NCBI RefSeq assembly: GCF_001866665.1
Contig: NZ_MLYO01000060.1
Span: 1-64,000, forward strand
Reading direction: 5' to 3'
Length of the DNA: 64,000 bases
Source of the DNA: Streptomyces monashensis
Lineage (GTDB): Bacteria > Actinomycetota > Actinomycetes > Streptomycetales > Streptomycetaceae
A program made the translations under genes and the position numbers. This document shows positions 29,126 to 37,707 of this stretch, piece after piece. A model generated the notes under the pieces. The model was not told the DNA's origin. It saw nothing but the letters and a program-made list of their open reading frames with translations, and made no database searches. Each line of letters starts with the position of its first letter. The stretch's first letter is position 1.

Positions 29126-29761
29126 TCAGGTCCTCTCCGGGTTGGGGGTGGCGGTGCCGGCCCCGGCCAGCACCTGGTCGACCAGCTCGGCGACGTAGGC
29201 CGGGCCGATCGGCTCGCCGGTGACCAGGAGCCGGTAGTACAGCGCTCCGGCAAGCTGGTCGAAGAGCACCGCGGACGAGCTGTCGGCGCGCAGCTCGCCG
29301 CGTTCGCGGGCGCGGTCGAGCAGCGCCAGCGGCAGGGTGTTACGCCGGGCGAACAACGCCCGGACGGCCTCTCCGACGTCGGGATGGCGGGCGGCGGCCG
29401 CGACGAGTTCCGCGACGACGCCGGCCGAGGGGTCGTCACCGGCGGTGCGGCCGACCCGGCGCATCCGGTTCAGGCCGCCGGCGACGGCCGTCAGGTAGAC
29501 GACCAGGTCCCGTCTGACGTCACCGGTGTCGGCCACCGGCACCTCGTCCTGGATCTTGGCGACCAGGGCGACCAGCAGATGGTCCTTGGTGGGCCAGCGC
29601 CGGTAGAGCGTGGTCTTGGCCACCCCGGCGCGGACCGCGGCCTCGTCCATGGCGAAGCGGTCGTATCCGCGCTGCAGGAGCAGCTCGTGCGCCGCCTGGA
29701 GGATGCGCTCGTCGGCGTCCTCGCTGCGCGGTCGTCCGCGGCGTGCGGCGGGAGCTGTCAC
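29126..29761 (-). CDS. TetR-family transcriptional regulator
   Basis: 211 aa. The N-terminal helix-turn-helix has ERILQAAHELLLQRGYDRF and AGVAKTTLYRRWPTKDHLL. The C-terminal ligand domain (ADSSSAVLFDQLAGALYYRLLV) is of the TetR_C type found in drug-efflux repressors. The start is GTG 29761 with GGAGAGGGGCC upstream. It precedes the SRPBCC gene in one unit, and the MMPL exporter lies on its other side, so it probably represses one or both. Confidence 0.92.
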   Translation of the reverse strand: MTAPAARRGRPRSEDADERILQAAHELLLQRGYDRFAMDEAAVRAGVAKTTLYRRWPTKDHLLVALVAKIQDEVPVADTGDVRRDLVVYLTAVAGGLNRMRRVGRTAGDDPSAGVVAELVAAAARHPDVGEAVRALFARRNTLPLALLDRARERGELRADSSSAVLFDQLAGALYYRLLVTGEPIGPAYVAELVDQVLAGAGTATPNPERT

Positions 29762-29822
29762 GGGAGGCCCCTCTCCTTTTCGCTACGTTCGTTTCGTTAT
29801 TCAGCGTAGAAGCGCCCTCCTT

Positions 29823-29848
29823 ATTTACGCAACGGCCGTAGCGTAAAT
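29823..29848. promoter_or_regulatory. Candidate TetR operator
   Basis: Perfect inverted repeat ATTTACGC (29823-29830), 10-base spacer, GCGTAAAT (29841-29848), in an unusually AT-rich patch upstream of the TetR start. This is the size and place expected for autoregulation. The rest of 29762-29993 shows no gene. Confidence 0.6.
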
Positions 29849-29993
29849 GGCTGGTTCCTGACGCGAGAACCTACGGACGCGGCACGTGCGCGGGAAAGGG
29901 ATACGGCAGAGACATGACAGGGGCATGGCATGAGCGACGGCCCGGACCCCGCTGTCGCGCGGAGCCCGGGCCGTCGTCGCCGCGGCCGGCCGG

Positions 29994-32201
29994 TCAGGTC
30001 GGGCTGACCACGGCCCGCTGCTGCCGCTCGTCGCCGCCGGGTACCGTGCCCCCGGCGGCCGGGGCGGGCCCGGGGGGCTCCATCCGGTCCAGGCGCAGTC
30101 TCGTGTGCAGCCGGCGCAGCGGTCCGGGCGCCCACCAGTTGGCCGCGCCGAGCAGCGCCATGAGCGAGGGCACCAGCAGGGCCCGTACCAGCGTCGCGTC
30201 GATCAGGACGGCGAAGGCGGTGCCGAGGCCGAGCTCCTGCACGAACACCAGCCGGGACAGGGCCAGGGCACCCACGGCGAGGCAGAACAGGGCCGCCGCG
30301 GAGGTGACGATGGGGCCGGTGCGGGCCAGCCCCTCGGCCACCGCACGCCGGTCGTCGAGGCCCGCCTGACGGCCCTCCTTGATGCGGCCGAGCAGGAAGA
30401 CGTTGTAGTCGGTGGACAGGCCGAAGGCGAGGGCGAAGACGAGCACCGGGGTGGTGGTCTCGATGCCGTTCTGGGTGGTGAAGCCCAGGTTGCCGTGCTG
30501 GAACACCCAGACCAGGAAGCCGAGCGCCGCCCCCGTGGACAGCGTGTTCATCAGCAGGGCCTTGAACGGCAGCACGACCGAGCCGGAGAAGGCGAACAGC
30601 AGCAGCAGGGTGACCACGGCGAGCACGGCCGCGGCCAGCGGCACCTTCGCACCGATGGAGTGCCGCTGGGCGAGGAAGTCCGCGGTCGTCCCGGTGTAGC
30701 GGGCAGGCACGGGAGCGTTGATGTCCTGCACCGCGGCGGCGGCGCTCTTGGCCCGGGCCCCGAGCGGGGCACCGTGCAGCACGGCGTCGACCTCCCAGTG
30801 CCGGCCGTCGAGCCGGAACGGCGCGCCGACCGACTCGACGCCGCGTACCTGCCCGATCCGCCCCGCGTAGGCGGCCAGGTCAGGACCGTCGGCCGGGGTG
30901 TCGAGCACGATCTGGAGCGGGTCGGCGGGCGGCTTGGCGAAGTCGCGGTCGAGGGCACGGGACACCTTGCCTGCGCTGGTGCCGGCCGGAAGGGTGGAGG
31001 CGTCGGCGCCGGTGAACTTCAGGCCCACGACCGGCGCGGCGACCACCAGCAGGACCGCGGTCGCGGCCACCGCGACCACCACCGGGCGGCGCATCACGCC
31101 GGACGCGATCCGGTGCCAGCGGTCGCCCGCCGCGTCCCGGGCCGTGGTGTCGCGCTGCCAGCGGCGCGGAGCCAGGGCGTTGACCCGGCGGCCCAGCACG
31201 GCCAGCAGCGCGGGCAGTCCGAGCAGGGCGAACAGGGCCGCCGAGACGACCGTGATGACGCCCGCGAGGCCCATCGAGCGGACGTAGGGCTGCGGGAAGA
31301 CGGTGATCGAGGCGAGCGCGGCGGCCACGGTCATGGAACTGAAGAAGACCGTGCGGCCGGCGCTCGCCACCGTCCGCCGCACCGCCTCGGCGCCGGGGCC
31401 GTGGGCCGCCAGCTCCTCGCGGTAGCGGGAGACGATGAGCAGGCCGAAGTCGACCGCGAGGCCGAGTCCGAGGGCGAAGGCGAGATTGAGGGCGCCGGTG
31501 GACACGTTCATGAACATCGTGGCCAGCCGCAGTCCGGCCAGGGCGAGCAGCAGGGTGACGAGGGCGCCGGCCACCGGCACCAGCGCCGCCACCACGCCCC
31601 GGAACACCAGGAAGAGCAGGACGAGGATGAACGGCAGCGCCAGGCTCTCGGCCTTCGCGAGGTCTTCGTTGGACACCCGGGCGACCTGCACATGGCCCGG
31701 GGTGGCGCCGCCGAGCCAGGTCCGGCCGCGCAGCTCGGGGCTGGCGGCGATGGCCTTCTGGAGGGCCTTCTCCGCGTCGACGGTCGCCTGCTCCCTCATC
31801 GGGACGACCGAGCCGAGCACGACCGTGCTGCGGGAGTCCGTGGAGACGAGCGCCGGGTTCGCCGCCGAGGCGTAGTCGACGACCTGTTTGACCTCGGGGC
31901 GGGCGCGCAGCAGACCGACGGCGGCGGCGACCGGGGCCGGGAGCGGGGCCCTGGGGTCGATCGGGGCGTCGGTGCGGACCAGGATCGCGTAGCCCTGCTG
32001 GGCGTCGACACCCGTGGCCTGCTGGATGATCCGCCGGGCGACGACGTTCCGGCCCCCGGGATCGTCGTAGTCGGACAGGCCGTTGGTGAGCTTGCTTTCC
32101 ACGGTGCCGCCGAACAGGGCGGCCAGAACGGCGGCGAGGACAGCCAGTAACAGGCTGGCGCGCCGCCGCGCGTGCAGTACGGAGCCCAGGGCAGAGAACA
32201 T
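29994..32201 (-). CDS. MMPL/RND-family exporter, TTA-containing
   Basis: 735 aa with the two-fold RND layout: one transmembrane segment, a large extracytoplasmic loop (about 45-180), five to six segments (about 185-340), a second loop, then a second set of segments from about 520. Conserved patches include LGLAVDFGLLIVSRYREEL and FALAFGLSTDYNVFLLGRIKE (GxxxD-Y/F proton-relay regions). These proteins export lipids and lipid-like metabolites, which would suit an acyl tetronate. Codon 18 (32148-32150) is TTA, so expression should depend on bldA. AAGGTGACCATCC precedes the ATG. Confidence 0.93.
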   Translation of the reverse strand: MFSALGSVLHARRRASLLLAVLAAVLAALFGGTVESKLTNGLSDYDDPGGRNVVARRIIQQATGVDAQQGYAILVRTDAPIDPRAPLPAPVAAAVGLLRARPEVKQVVDYASAANPALVSTDSRSTVVLGSVVPMREQATVDAEKALQKAIAASPELRGRTWLGGATPGHVQVARVSNEDLAKAESLALPFILVLLFLVFRGVVAALVPVAGALVTLLLALAGLRLATMFMNVSTGALNLAFALGLGLAVDFGLLIVSRYREELAAHGPGAEAVRRTVASAGRTVFFSSMTVAAALASITVFPQPYVRSMGLAGVITVVSAALFALLGLPALLAVLGRRVNALAPRRWQRDTTARDAAGDRWHRIASGVMRRPVVVAVAATAVLLVVAAPVVGLKFTGADASTLPAGTSAGKVSRALDRDFAKPPADPLQIVLDTPADGPDLAAYAGRIGQVRGVESVGAPFRLDGRHWEVDAVLHGAPLGARAKSAAAAVQDINAPVPARYTGTTADFLAQRHSIGAKVPLAAAVLAVVTLLLLFAFSGSVVLPFKALLMNTLSTGAALGFLVWVFQHGNLGFTTQNGIETTTPVLVFALAFGLSTDYNVFLLGRIKEGRQAGLDDRRAVAEGLARTGPIVTSAAALFCLAVGALALSRLVFVQELGLGTAFAVLIDATLVRALLVPSLMALLGAANWWAPGPLRRLHTRLRLDRMEPPGPAPAAGGTVPGGDERQQRAVVSPT

Positions 32202-32410
32202 GGATGGTCACCTTCCGTCGGTTCGGCGAGTGTGGCGGCGAGCCCTTTAGTCCCGCTGAAGCGCGGCGCGTTACCCGCGTGCGGCCGGTCCGGCCGAGCC
32301 CATTGGTGGCATCCGGCGCTTTAGCCCTCCTGAAGGCGGGCGGCGCACAGTCGCTCGTGTCCGCGCCGGTCCGTGTGCGCGGCCGGTCATCGCTGTGACG
32401 GGAGATCCAG
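32202..32410. promoter_or_regulatory. Divergent promoter with two 17-bp CTTTAG-N5-CTGAAG elements
   Basis: CTTTAGTCCCGCTGAAG at 32245-32261 and CTTTAGCCCTCCTGAAG at 32319-32335 match at 14 of 17 positions and start 74 bases apart (about seven turns). Each is a near-palindrome. They lie between the MMPL gene (-) and the amidohydrolase gene (+). A related element is at 48054-48070. Likely binding sites of a cluster activator, possibly one of the SARPs. Confidence 0.55.
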
Positions 32411-33529
32411 TTGATCGACAACATGTTCGTGATTGACGCCACCGTTCACCCGTACAACGTGGCGGACGGCAATCTGCGCAAGGACGGGGAGTTCCCGAAC
32501 CTGCACGCCTTCGCGCTGCGCGAGATGCTCTGGGGGATGCACGAGAGGTTCGCGACCGAGGGCTCCGGCATCCCGCGCGAGGCATTCTGCACCGACTGGC
32601 CGCCGGAGCTGCTCGCCTGGACCCTGTTCACGGAGTCCGACGTCGACATGGCGGTCAACCACCGGCTGCGCATCGACGCCGTGTTCGAGGACGGGCTGTG
32701 CAACGGCGAGAAGAACCGCGTACTGGCCGAGAAGTGGCCGCAGCGCATCGTGCCCTACGCCGGCATCAACCCCGCGCTCGGCGTCGAGGCCTGTCTGAAG
32801 GACCTGCGTGAGCAGGTGGCGCGGGTGCCGGGCACCATCGGCATCAAGATGTACCCCAACGCCGGTTCCCCGGACCTGAGCTGGCGCCTGGACGACCCGG
32901 AGTTCACCCCTCTGTTCGAGCTCGCCAAGGAACTCGGCATAAAGATCGTCGCGTTGCACAAGATCGTCCCCAACGGCCTCGTACCGCTCGGTCCGTTCGG
33001 CATCGACGACCTGGAGACCGTCGCCATCCGGCACATCGACCTGTCCTTCGAGATCGTGCACGCCGGACTGCCTCCGTTCGTGGAGGAGGTCGCCATGGCA
33101 CTGATGCGGCTGCCCAACGTCTACGCCAACCTCGAGATCACCTCCGCGATCCTCGCCCACGGCATGGGCTACGTCGAGGAGGCCCTCGCCCAGCTGATCT
33201 CCCTCGGCGGCGCCGAGAAGATCATCTACGCCTCCGGGGCGCTGCACTTCCACCCGCAGCCGGTGCTGGAGAAGATGGCCCGGCTTTCCTTCCCGGACCG
33301 GACCCTGGAGCGGTACGGCCTGGAGCAGATCACCCGCGAGCAGCGGGCCGCCTTCCTCGCCGGCAACTACGCCCGCATCGCCGGTATCGACCTCGCGGCC
33401 GCCGCGCAGCGGGTACGAGACGACGAGTTCGCCCGCGCCCGCGCGCAGCACGGCGGGAACCGGCCGATGTGGTCGTACTGGCGCGAGACCCAGCCGGAGC
33501 TGTGGGCGGCGGCCGGGGCCGCGTCGTGA
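32411..33529 (+). CDS. Amidohydrolase-superfamily (amidohydrolase_2) metal-dependent protein
   Basis: 372 aa TIM-barrel protein. The N-terminal metal motif is altered to DATVHPYN. Later strands show GIKMYPNAG, IVALHKIVP, FEIVHAGLPP and IIYASGALHFHP, as in the decarboxylase/hydrolase branch (ACMSD and gamma-resorcylate decarboxylase relatives). A TTG start at 32411 fits GGAGATCCAG. It could decarboxylate or hydrolyse an aromatic or enol intermediate, for example a type III PKS resorcylate. The next gene starts in a GTGA overlap, so the two proteins are made together. Confidence 0.82.
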   Translation: MIDNMFVIDATVHPYNVADGNLRKDGEFPNLHAFALREMLWGMHERFATEGSGIPREAFCTDWPPELLAWTLFTESDVDMAVNHRLRIDAVFEDGLCNGEKNRVLAEKWPQRIVPYAGINPALGVEACLKDLREQVARVPGTIGIKMYPNAGSPDLSWRLDDPEFTPLFELAKELGIKIVALHKIVPNGLVPLGPFGIDDLETVAIRHIDLSFEIVHAGLPPFVEEVAMALMRLPNVYANLEITSAILAHGMGYVEEALAQLISLGGAEKIIYASGALHFHPQPVLEKMARLSFPDRTLERYGLEQITREQRAAFLAGNYARIAGIDLAAAAQRVRDDEFARARAQHGGNRPMWSYWRETQPELWAAAGAAS

Positions 33530-33909
33530 GTGCCGGGATCTCACCCGTCGAGCGGGTGCGGGCGGCGCTGGAGGAGGTGTACGACCCCTGCAGCCAGTCC
33601 TGGCAGCGGCCGATGAGCCTGGTCGACCTGGGCCTGGTGCGGGACGTGACGGTCGGTGCCGACGGTCGCGCGACGGTTCGCGTCAGCCTGACCGCGCCGT
33701 TCTGCATGGCCGTACCGGTCATCATGCAGTCGGTGGAGCAGCGGGTCGCGGCGGTGCCGGGCATCGAGCAGGTACGGGTCGAGCTGGACGGCACCACCCT
33801 GTGGCACGAGGGCCTGATGACCGAAAGGGGCCGGGCTCTGCTGGCGGCGGCCCGCGCGGACGACCGCCGCACCCTTCCGCTCGCCGCGGTCACCTCGGGC
33901 CCCCGCTAG
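33526..33909 (+). CDS. DUF59/MIP18-family protein (metal-sulfur cluster assembly type)
   Basis: 127 aa. The core has ALEEVYDPCSQSW, SLVDLGLVRDVTV, VSLTAPFCMAVPVIMQSVEQRV and VRVELDG, the DUF59 fold of PaaD/SufT-type proteins that help install iron-sulfur or metal centres. The Cys in APFCM matches the conserved family cysteine. GTG 33526 overlaps the amidohydrolase stop, which points to joint function, perhaps metal loading of that enzyme. A structural partner role is the alternative. Confidence 0.82.
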   Translation: MSAGISPVERVRAALEEVYDPCSQSWQRPMSLVDLGLVRDVTVGADGRATVRVSLTAPFCMAVPVIMQSVEQRVAAVPGIEQVRVELDGTTLWHEGLMTERGRALLAAARADDRRTLPLAAVTSGPR

Positions 33910-34015
33910 GGCCTGTCCGGCGGATCAGGACGCAGGAAACCGACCGCGCCTGACAAGCGCAGGCGGGCCTGCCGGGCACCCCGCGAGGGAGAGATGGGGA
34001 CGGGATGCCCGGTCC

Positions 34016-34082
34016 GCGCGTATGCGAAGTCCCCCGGAGCGCCCGTACGGCGGCGCGGCTCCGGGGGACTTCGCATACGCGC
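34016..34082. terminator. Very long bidirectional terminator hairpin
   Basis: A perfect 25-base stem (34016-34040 with 34058-34082) and 17-base loop lie between the convergent DUF59 and FMN-reductase genes. The other bases of 33910-34110 show nothing else. Confidence 0.92.
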
Positions 34083-34110
34083 CGGCAGCCGGCCGGAGCT
34101 GCGGCACGCT

Positions 34111-34704
34111 TCAGAGGGCGGCGGCCACCGGCGGTTCCGTCGCCGCGCGCCGGCGCAGTGCGGCGAAGTCGAGGACCTGGTCGGTGAGGATGTCGAGACG
34201 GCGGGTGGTGCGCGGGTCGGCGCAGACGTCGGGGGCCGGGAAGACGGTGGCGGCGGGGACGACGACGCCCATCGGGACCGCCCAGCCGCGCAGCGCCTGC
34301 GCCGAGGCGCGCAGCGCGGTGAGGGCCGAGGCTCCGGCGACCTCGTTCCAGGCGACGGCCAGGCAGCCGACGGAGCGGCCGTCGAGGTAGCGACGGCGGT
34401 CGCGGGCCAGCCCCTCCGTGTGGTCGAGGGCGTTCTTCAGCAGGCCGGACATGCCTCCGTGGTAGGTCGGGCTGGCCAGCAGCACGCCGTCCGCGTCACG
34501 CAGCGCGGCCAGCAGCCGCAGCTGTGCCGCCGACGGCACGTGCGCCTCCGGGTCGTAGAGCGGCAGCACCAGGTCGGCGCCGGTGAGCAGGGTGACCTCG
34601 GCCCCCGCACCGGCGGCCCGGGAGGCGCAGTACCGCAGGGCCGCCGCGGAGACCGAGCCGGTGCGCAGCGAGCCGCCGAGGGCGGCGATGCGGATCGGAC
34701 GCAT
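34111..34704 (-). CDS. NAD(P)H-dependent FMN reductase
   Basis: 197 aa flavodoxin-fold reductase. IAALGGSLRTGSVSAAALRY is the phosphate-binding loop; DGVLLASPTYHGGMSGLLKNALD is the family signature. I start at ATG 34704, where GGAG lies 7 bases upstream, rather than at the longer frame. It can supply reduced flavin to two-component monooxygenases; the acyl-CoA-dehydrogenase-fold proteins at 41021-43422 are possible partners. It ends the long minus-strand gene series that starts near 47965. Confidence 0.88.
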   Translation of the reverse strand: MRPIRIAALGGSLRTGSVSAAALRYCASRAAGAGAEVTLLTGADLVLPLYDPEAHVPSAAQLRLLAALRDADGVLLASPTYHGGMSGLLKNALDHTEGLARDRRRYLDGRSVGCLAVAWNEVAGASALTALRASAQALRGWAVPMGVVVPAATVFPAPDVCADPRTTRRLDILTDQVLDFAALRRRAATEPPVAAAL

Positions 34705-34757
34705 GACAACTCCGTAATCTCTCATCTCTCGTCAACTCGCTTACGAGCCACGGGACT

Positions 34758-36128
34758 TCACAGCCGGGCCAGCGCCCGCTCGGCTGCCTGCGCCGCGCTC
34801 AGCAGGCAGGCGTCGGCGAGCAGGCCGCGCGGGCCCACCCAGTCGCCTGCGACGTACACGCCGGGGCGGCCGGGGACCTCGGGACCGGGTCGCCCCCGCA
34901 GACCGCCGTGCCGGGCCTGGGGTACGGCCGTCATGGTCGTGATGCGCGGCAGGAAGCGCTCGTGGACCAGGGCGTCGCGCCAGCCGGGCTGGCAGAGGTC
35001 GAGCAGGCCGTACAGCCGTTTGCGGACCTCGTCCGGGCCGAGGCCGGCACCGTCGTCGTAGCGGGCGAGGTGCAGGACCGCGCCGCCGGGCGGGGCGAGG
35101 CGGGCGGTGCGGGAGAACACCGAGAGGTACAGGGGCTCGTCGACGCCGTAGACGAGGGATCGGTCCGGGGCGGGCAGCCGGCTGAGGGCAACGTCGAGGC
35201 AGGCGGTGCGCAGCGGGCGTCCGGCGGGGTCCGGCTGCGCGTCGTCGAGGTCCAGGAGCTGCCAGGCCGTGCGCCGGGCCGGCCCGGCCAGGATCACCGC
35301 ACGCGCCCGTACGGCCCCGCCGTCGGCGATGACGACCCGGGGCCGCTCCCCCGCCTCGACGGCGGTGACCCGGGCGGCGGCGCGCACCCGCACGCCGGCG
35401 GACCGGGCGCGGGCGCGCAGCGCGTCCACCAGGGTGCGCCAGCCGCCGTCGACGTACGTCACCCCGCGCCGCACCTCGGCGAAGTGCGCCGCCAGCGCGT
35501 CCGCGCCGATCATGGCTGGGCTGCCGGTGTAGGTGCTCAGACGCAGCACGGCGAAGGCGGCCTGCCGGGCGCGTGCGGTGGGCAGCCGCTCGCCGAGCCA
35601 GGCCTCGACGTCGAGGCCGGCGAGGCCGGGGTGCGGCCGGGCCAGGCCCAGCAGGCGTGCCACGGCGAGGCGTTCACGGGGCGCGAGCAGGCCGGTGCGC
35701 AGCAGCGGACCGGGCGCGGCGTAGCCGGGGTGCAGGGCGCCGTCGCACAGCGCCAGTGCTCCGCCGAGCCGGGGCGCCCGGCCGGGCACCGCGACACCGA
35801 GCGCCCGCAGCTGTGCCCGGGCGGTCCGATACAGCGCCCGCGGTCCGAGCCCCAGCCGGTATCCGTCCTGTTCCGTGGTCCGGGCCCGGCCGCCGAGTTC
35901 ACCGGCGGCCTCCAGCAGCAGCACCCGCCGACCGGCCGCGCCGCGGGCCACCCGCACGGCGGCGGCGAGCCCGGTCAGCCCGCCCCCGACCACCACGACG
36001 TCGGCCCACTCCTCGGCGCGTGCGCGCGCACCGCCCTCCCGGCCGCCCGGCAGGTGTGCGCGTCCCGGCGGAGCACCGTCGCCGGTCGTCCCGTGTCCCG
36101 GGCCGGGTACGGCGCTCTGGGCGCTCAT
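34758..36128 (-). CDS. FAD-dependent amine-oxidase/protoporphyrinogen-oxidase-like oxidoreductase
   Basis: 456 aa. After about 40 low-complexity residues comes the FAD motif VVVVGGGLTGLAAAVRVARG, then LLEAAGELGGRARTTEQDGYRLGLGP. The C-terminal FAD closure is GVYVAGDWVGPRGLLADACLLSAAQAAE. This is the NAD-binding_8/amine-oxidase family, which oxidises C-N or C-C bonds (desaturation, dehydrogenation). The true start may be further in, since the ribosome-binding site at 36128 is weak. It is 61 bases after the aminotransferase gene; together they could set the redox state of an amine-bearing ring. Confidence 0.82.
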   Translation of the reverse strand: MSAQSAVPGPGHGTTGDGAPPGRAHLPGGREGGARARAEEWADVVVVGGGLTGLAAAVRVARGAAGRRVLLLEAAGELGGRARTTEQDGYRLGLGPRALYRTARAQLRALGVAVPGRAPRLGGALALCDGALHPGYAAPGPLLRTGLLAPRERLAVARLLGLARPHPGLAGLDVEAWLGERLPTARARQAAFAVLRLSTYTGSPAMIGADALAAHFAEVRRGVTYVDGGWRTLVDALRARARSAGVRVRAAARVTAVEAGERPRVVIADGGAVRARAVILAGPARRTAWQLLDLDDAQPDPAGRPLRTACLDVALSRLPAPDRSLVYGVDEPLYLSVFSRTARLAPPGGAVLHLARYDDGAGLGPDEVRKRLYGLLDLCQPGWRDALVHERFLPRITTMTAVPQARHGGLRGRPGPEVPGRPGVYVAGDWVGPRGLLADACLLSAAQAAERALARL

Positions 36129-36189
36129 CGGGTGCCTGCCCCGCCCACCGGTCCCCGGCGGCCCGCGTCTGCGGTCCGTCCCACGGTCC

Positions 36190-37686
36190 TCATGCCCCCT
36201 CGGCCCCCGGCAGCAGGAACGGGAAGCCGTGCCGCCCGAGTTCGCGGGCCGCGTCCGTCACCGCGTCGACCAGGGCGTCCAGGTCGTCCGTGCTGTGGGC
36301 GCCGCCGGTGAAGAGCATGGGCAGACTGAGGGTGTAGAAGCCGCGGCGGCGCAGCATCAGCGTCAGCAGGAAGAAGGCGATCGGGTTCACCGAGGCGGCG
36401 AAGGTGCGGTAGTCGTCGTAGCTCTCCTGGACGAGGAACCCGAACGAGCCGATGAAGTCGCCGAAGCCGACCAGGCGCAGCGGGATGCCGGTCTCGCCGC
36501 GAAATCCGGCGAGGCGCCGCTGGATGCCGGCGACCTTGGCACGGGTCTCGGTGTAGTAGGTGTCGCGGCGCTCGTGGAGCAGGCGCAGGCTGGCGTACGA
36601 CGCGGCGAGCGCCAGGTGGTTGCCGGCGTGGGTGGTCTGCACACAGGTCTTGTGGCCGATGTCGGTCAGCGGCAGCCCGGAGGTCTGGGTGTGGTCGAGG
36701 ATGGCCGCCTTCCCGCCGACGGCGGACAGCGGGATACCGAGGCCGCTGATCACCTTGCCGTAGCAGTACAGGTCGGCCTCCAGGCCGAAGTACTGCGCCG
36801 CGCCGCCGGGTCCGTAGCGGAAGCCGGTGAGCACCTCGTCCAGCACGAACGGGACCCGCAGCGCGCGGCACCGCTCCGAGACCGTCTTCAGCAGCGGGAC
36901 GGTGTGCTCCACGAACGGGAAGGAGGAGGACGCCGCCTCGGTCAGTACGCAGGCCAGCTCGCCCCGGTGCCGTTCGATCAGTTCGACGGCCCGGTCGGCG
37001 TCGTTCGGCAGCACCAGCAGGTCGCGCGGGTCGGCGACCGGCACGCCGGTCAGCGCGGACTGCCGTTCGATGCCGCCGTCGGGCGCGTGGCCCGGGAAGG
37101 GGTGGGTGGGGTGGCCGTGGTACCAGAAGGCGGTGTTGTGCATGCCGAGGTCGTGCACGCCGTGCAGCGCCCCCTCGAACTTGGCGACCATGCGCCGTCC
37201 GGTGTGCGCGCGGGCGAGCCGGATCGCCGCTGCGGTGGCGTCGGTGCCGGAGTTGAGGAACGCGAACTTCTCCACGTGCGGCACGAACTCGCCCAGTAGG
37301 TCGACGAGTTGTGCCTCGATCGGGGTGCAGTAGCCGTTGCCGGTCGTGGTGGCGAGCTGCTCGCGCACGAAGTCCACCACCGGCTCGGGGCTGTGCCCGT
37401 GCAGCGCCTGCGCGCCGAAGCCGAGGTGGCAGTCGGTGTAGGTGTTGCCGTCGACGTCGACGATGCGGCTGCCGTGCGCCTCGGTCACCATCAGCGGGAA
37501 CTGGGGGGCGTGGAACGGCCAGAAGACGTGGGTGGCGGCGTCCCGGGCGCGCAGCCGCTCGGTGGCGGCGGCCGAGCCCTTCTGGCGCTCCGCCAGCTCG
37601 GCGAACAGGTCGATCAGCCACTGCTGGGTGAGCAGTTCGGCGACCAGGGACTCGACGGACGCCGCGGGAGCGGCAGAGGTCGTCAT
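36190..37686 (-). CDS. Class III PLP aminotransferase (glutamate-1-semialdehyde aminomutase-like)
   Basis: 498 aa fold-type I PLP enzyme. PLP Lys311 is in LYCYGKVISGLGIPL, the Asp of VLDEVLTGFR near 285 contacts the pyridine nitrogen, and NSGTDATAAAIRLAR binds the phosphate. An N-terminal helical extension of about 60 aa resembles those of polyketide-pathway aminotransferases. It probably aminates a carbonyl of a polyketide-like intermediate. GGAGCCCGTC precedes the ATG and the next gene is 21 bases away. Confidence 0.92.
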   Translation of the reverse strand: MTTSAAPAASVESLVAELLTQQWLIDLFAELAERQKGSAAATERLRARDAATHVFWPFHAPQFPLMVTEAHGSRIVDVDGNTYTDCHLGFGAQALHGHSPEPVVDFVREQLATTTGNGYCTPIEAQLVDLLGEFVPHVEKFAFLNSGTDATAAAIRLARAHTGRRMVAKFEGALHGVHDLGMHNTAFWYHGHPTHPFPGHAPDGGIERQSALTGVPVADPRDLLVLPNDADRAVELIERHRGELACVLTEAASSSFPFVEHTVPLLKTVSERCRALRVPFVLDEVLTGFRYGPGGAAQYFGLEADLYCYGKVISGLGIPLSAVGGKAAILDHTQTSGLPLTDIGHKTCVQTTHAGNHLALAASYASLRLLHERRDTYYTETRAKVAGIQRRLAGFRGETGIPLRLVGFGDFIGSFGFLVQESYDDYRTFAASVNPIAFFLLTLMLRRRGFYTLSLPMLFTGGAHSTDDLDALVDAVTDAARELGRHGFPFLLPGAEGA

Positions 37687-37707
37687 GACGGGCTCCAGGG
37701 AGGAAGG

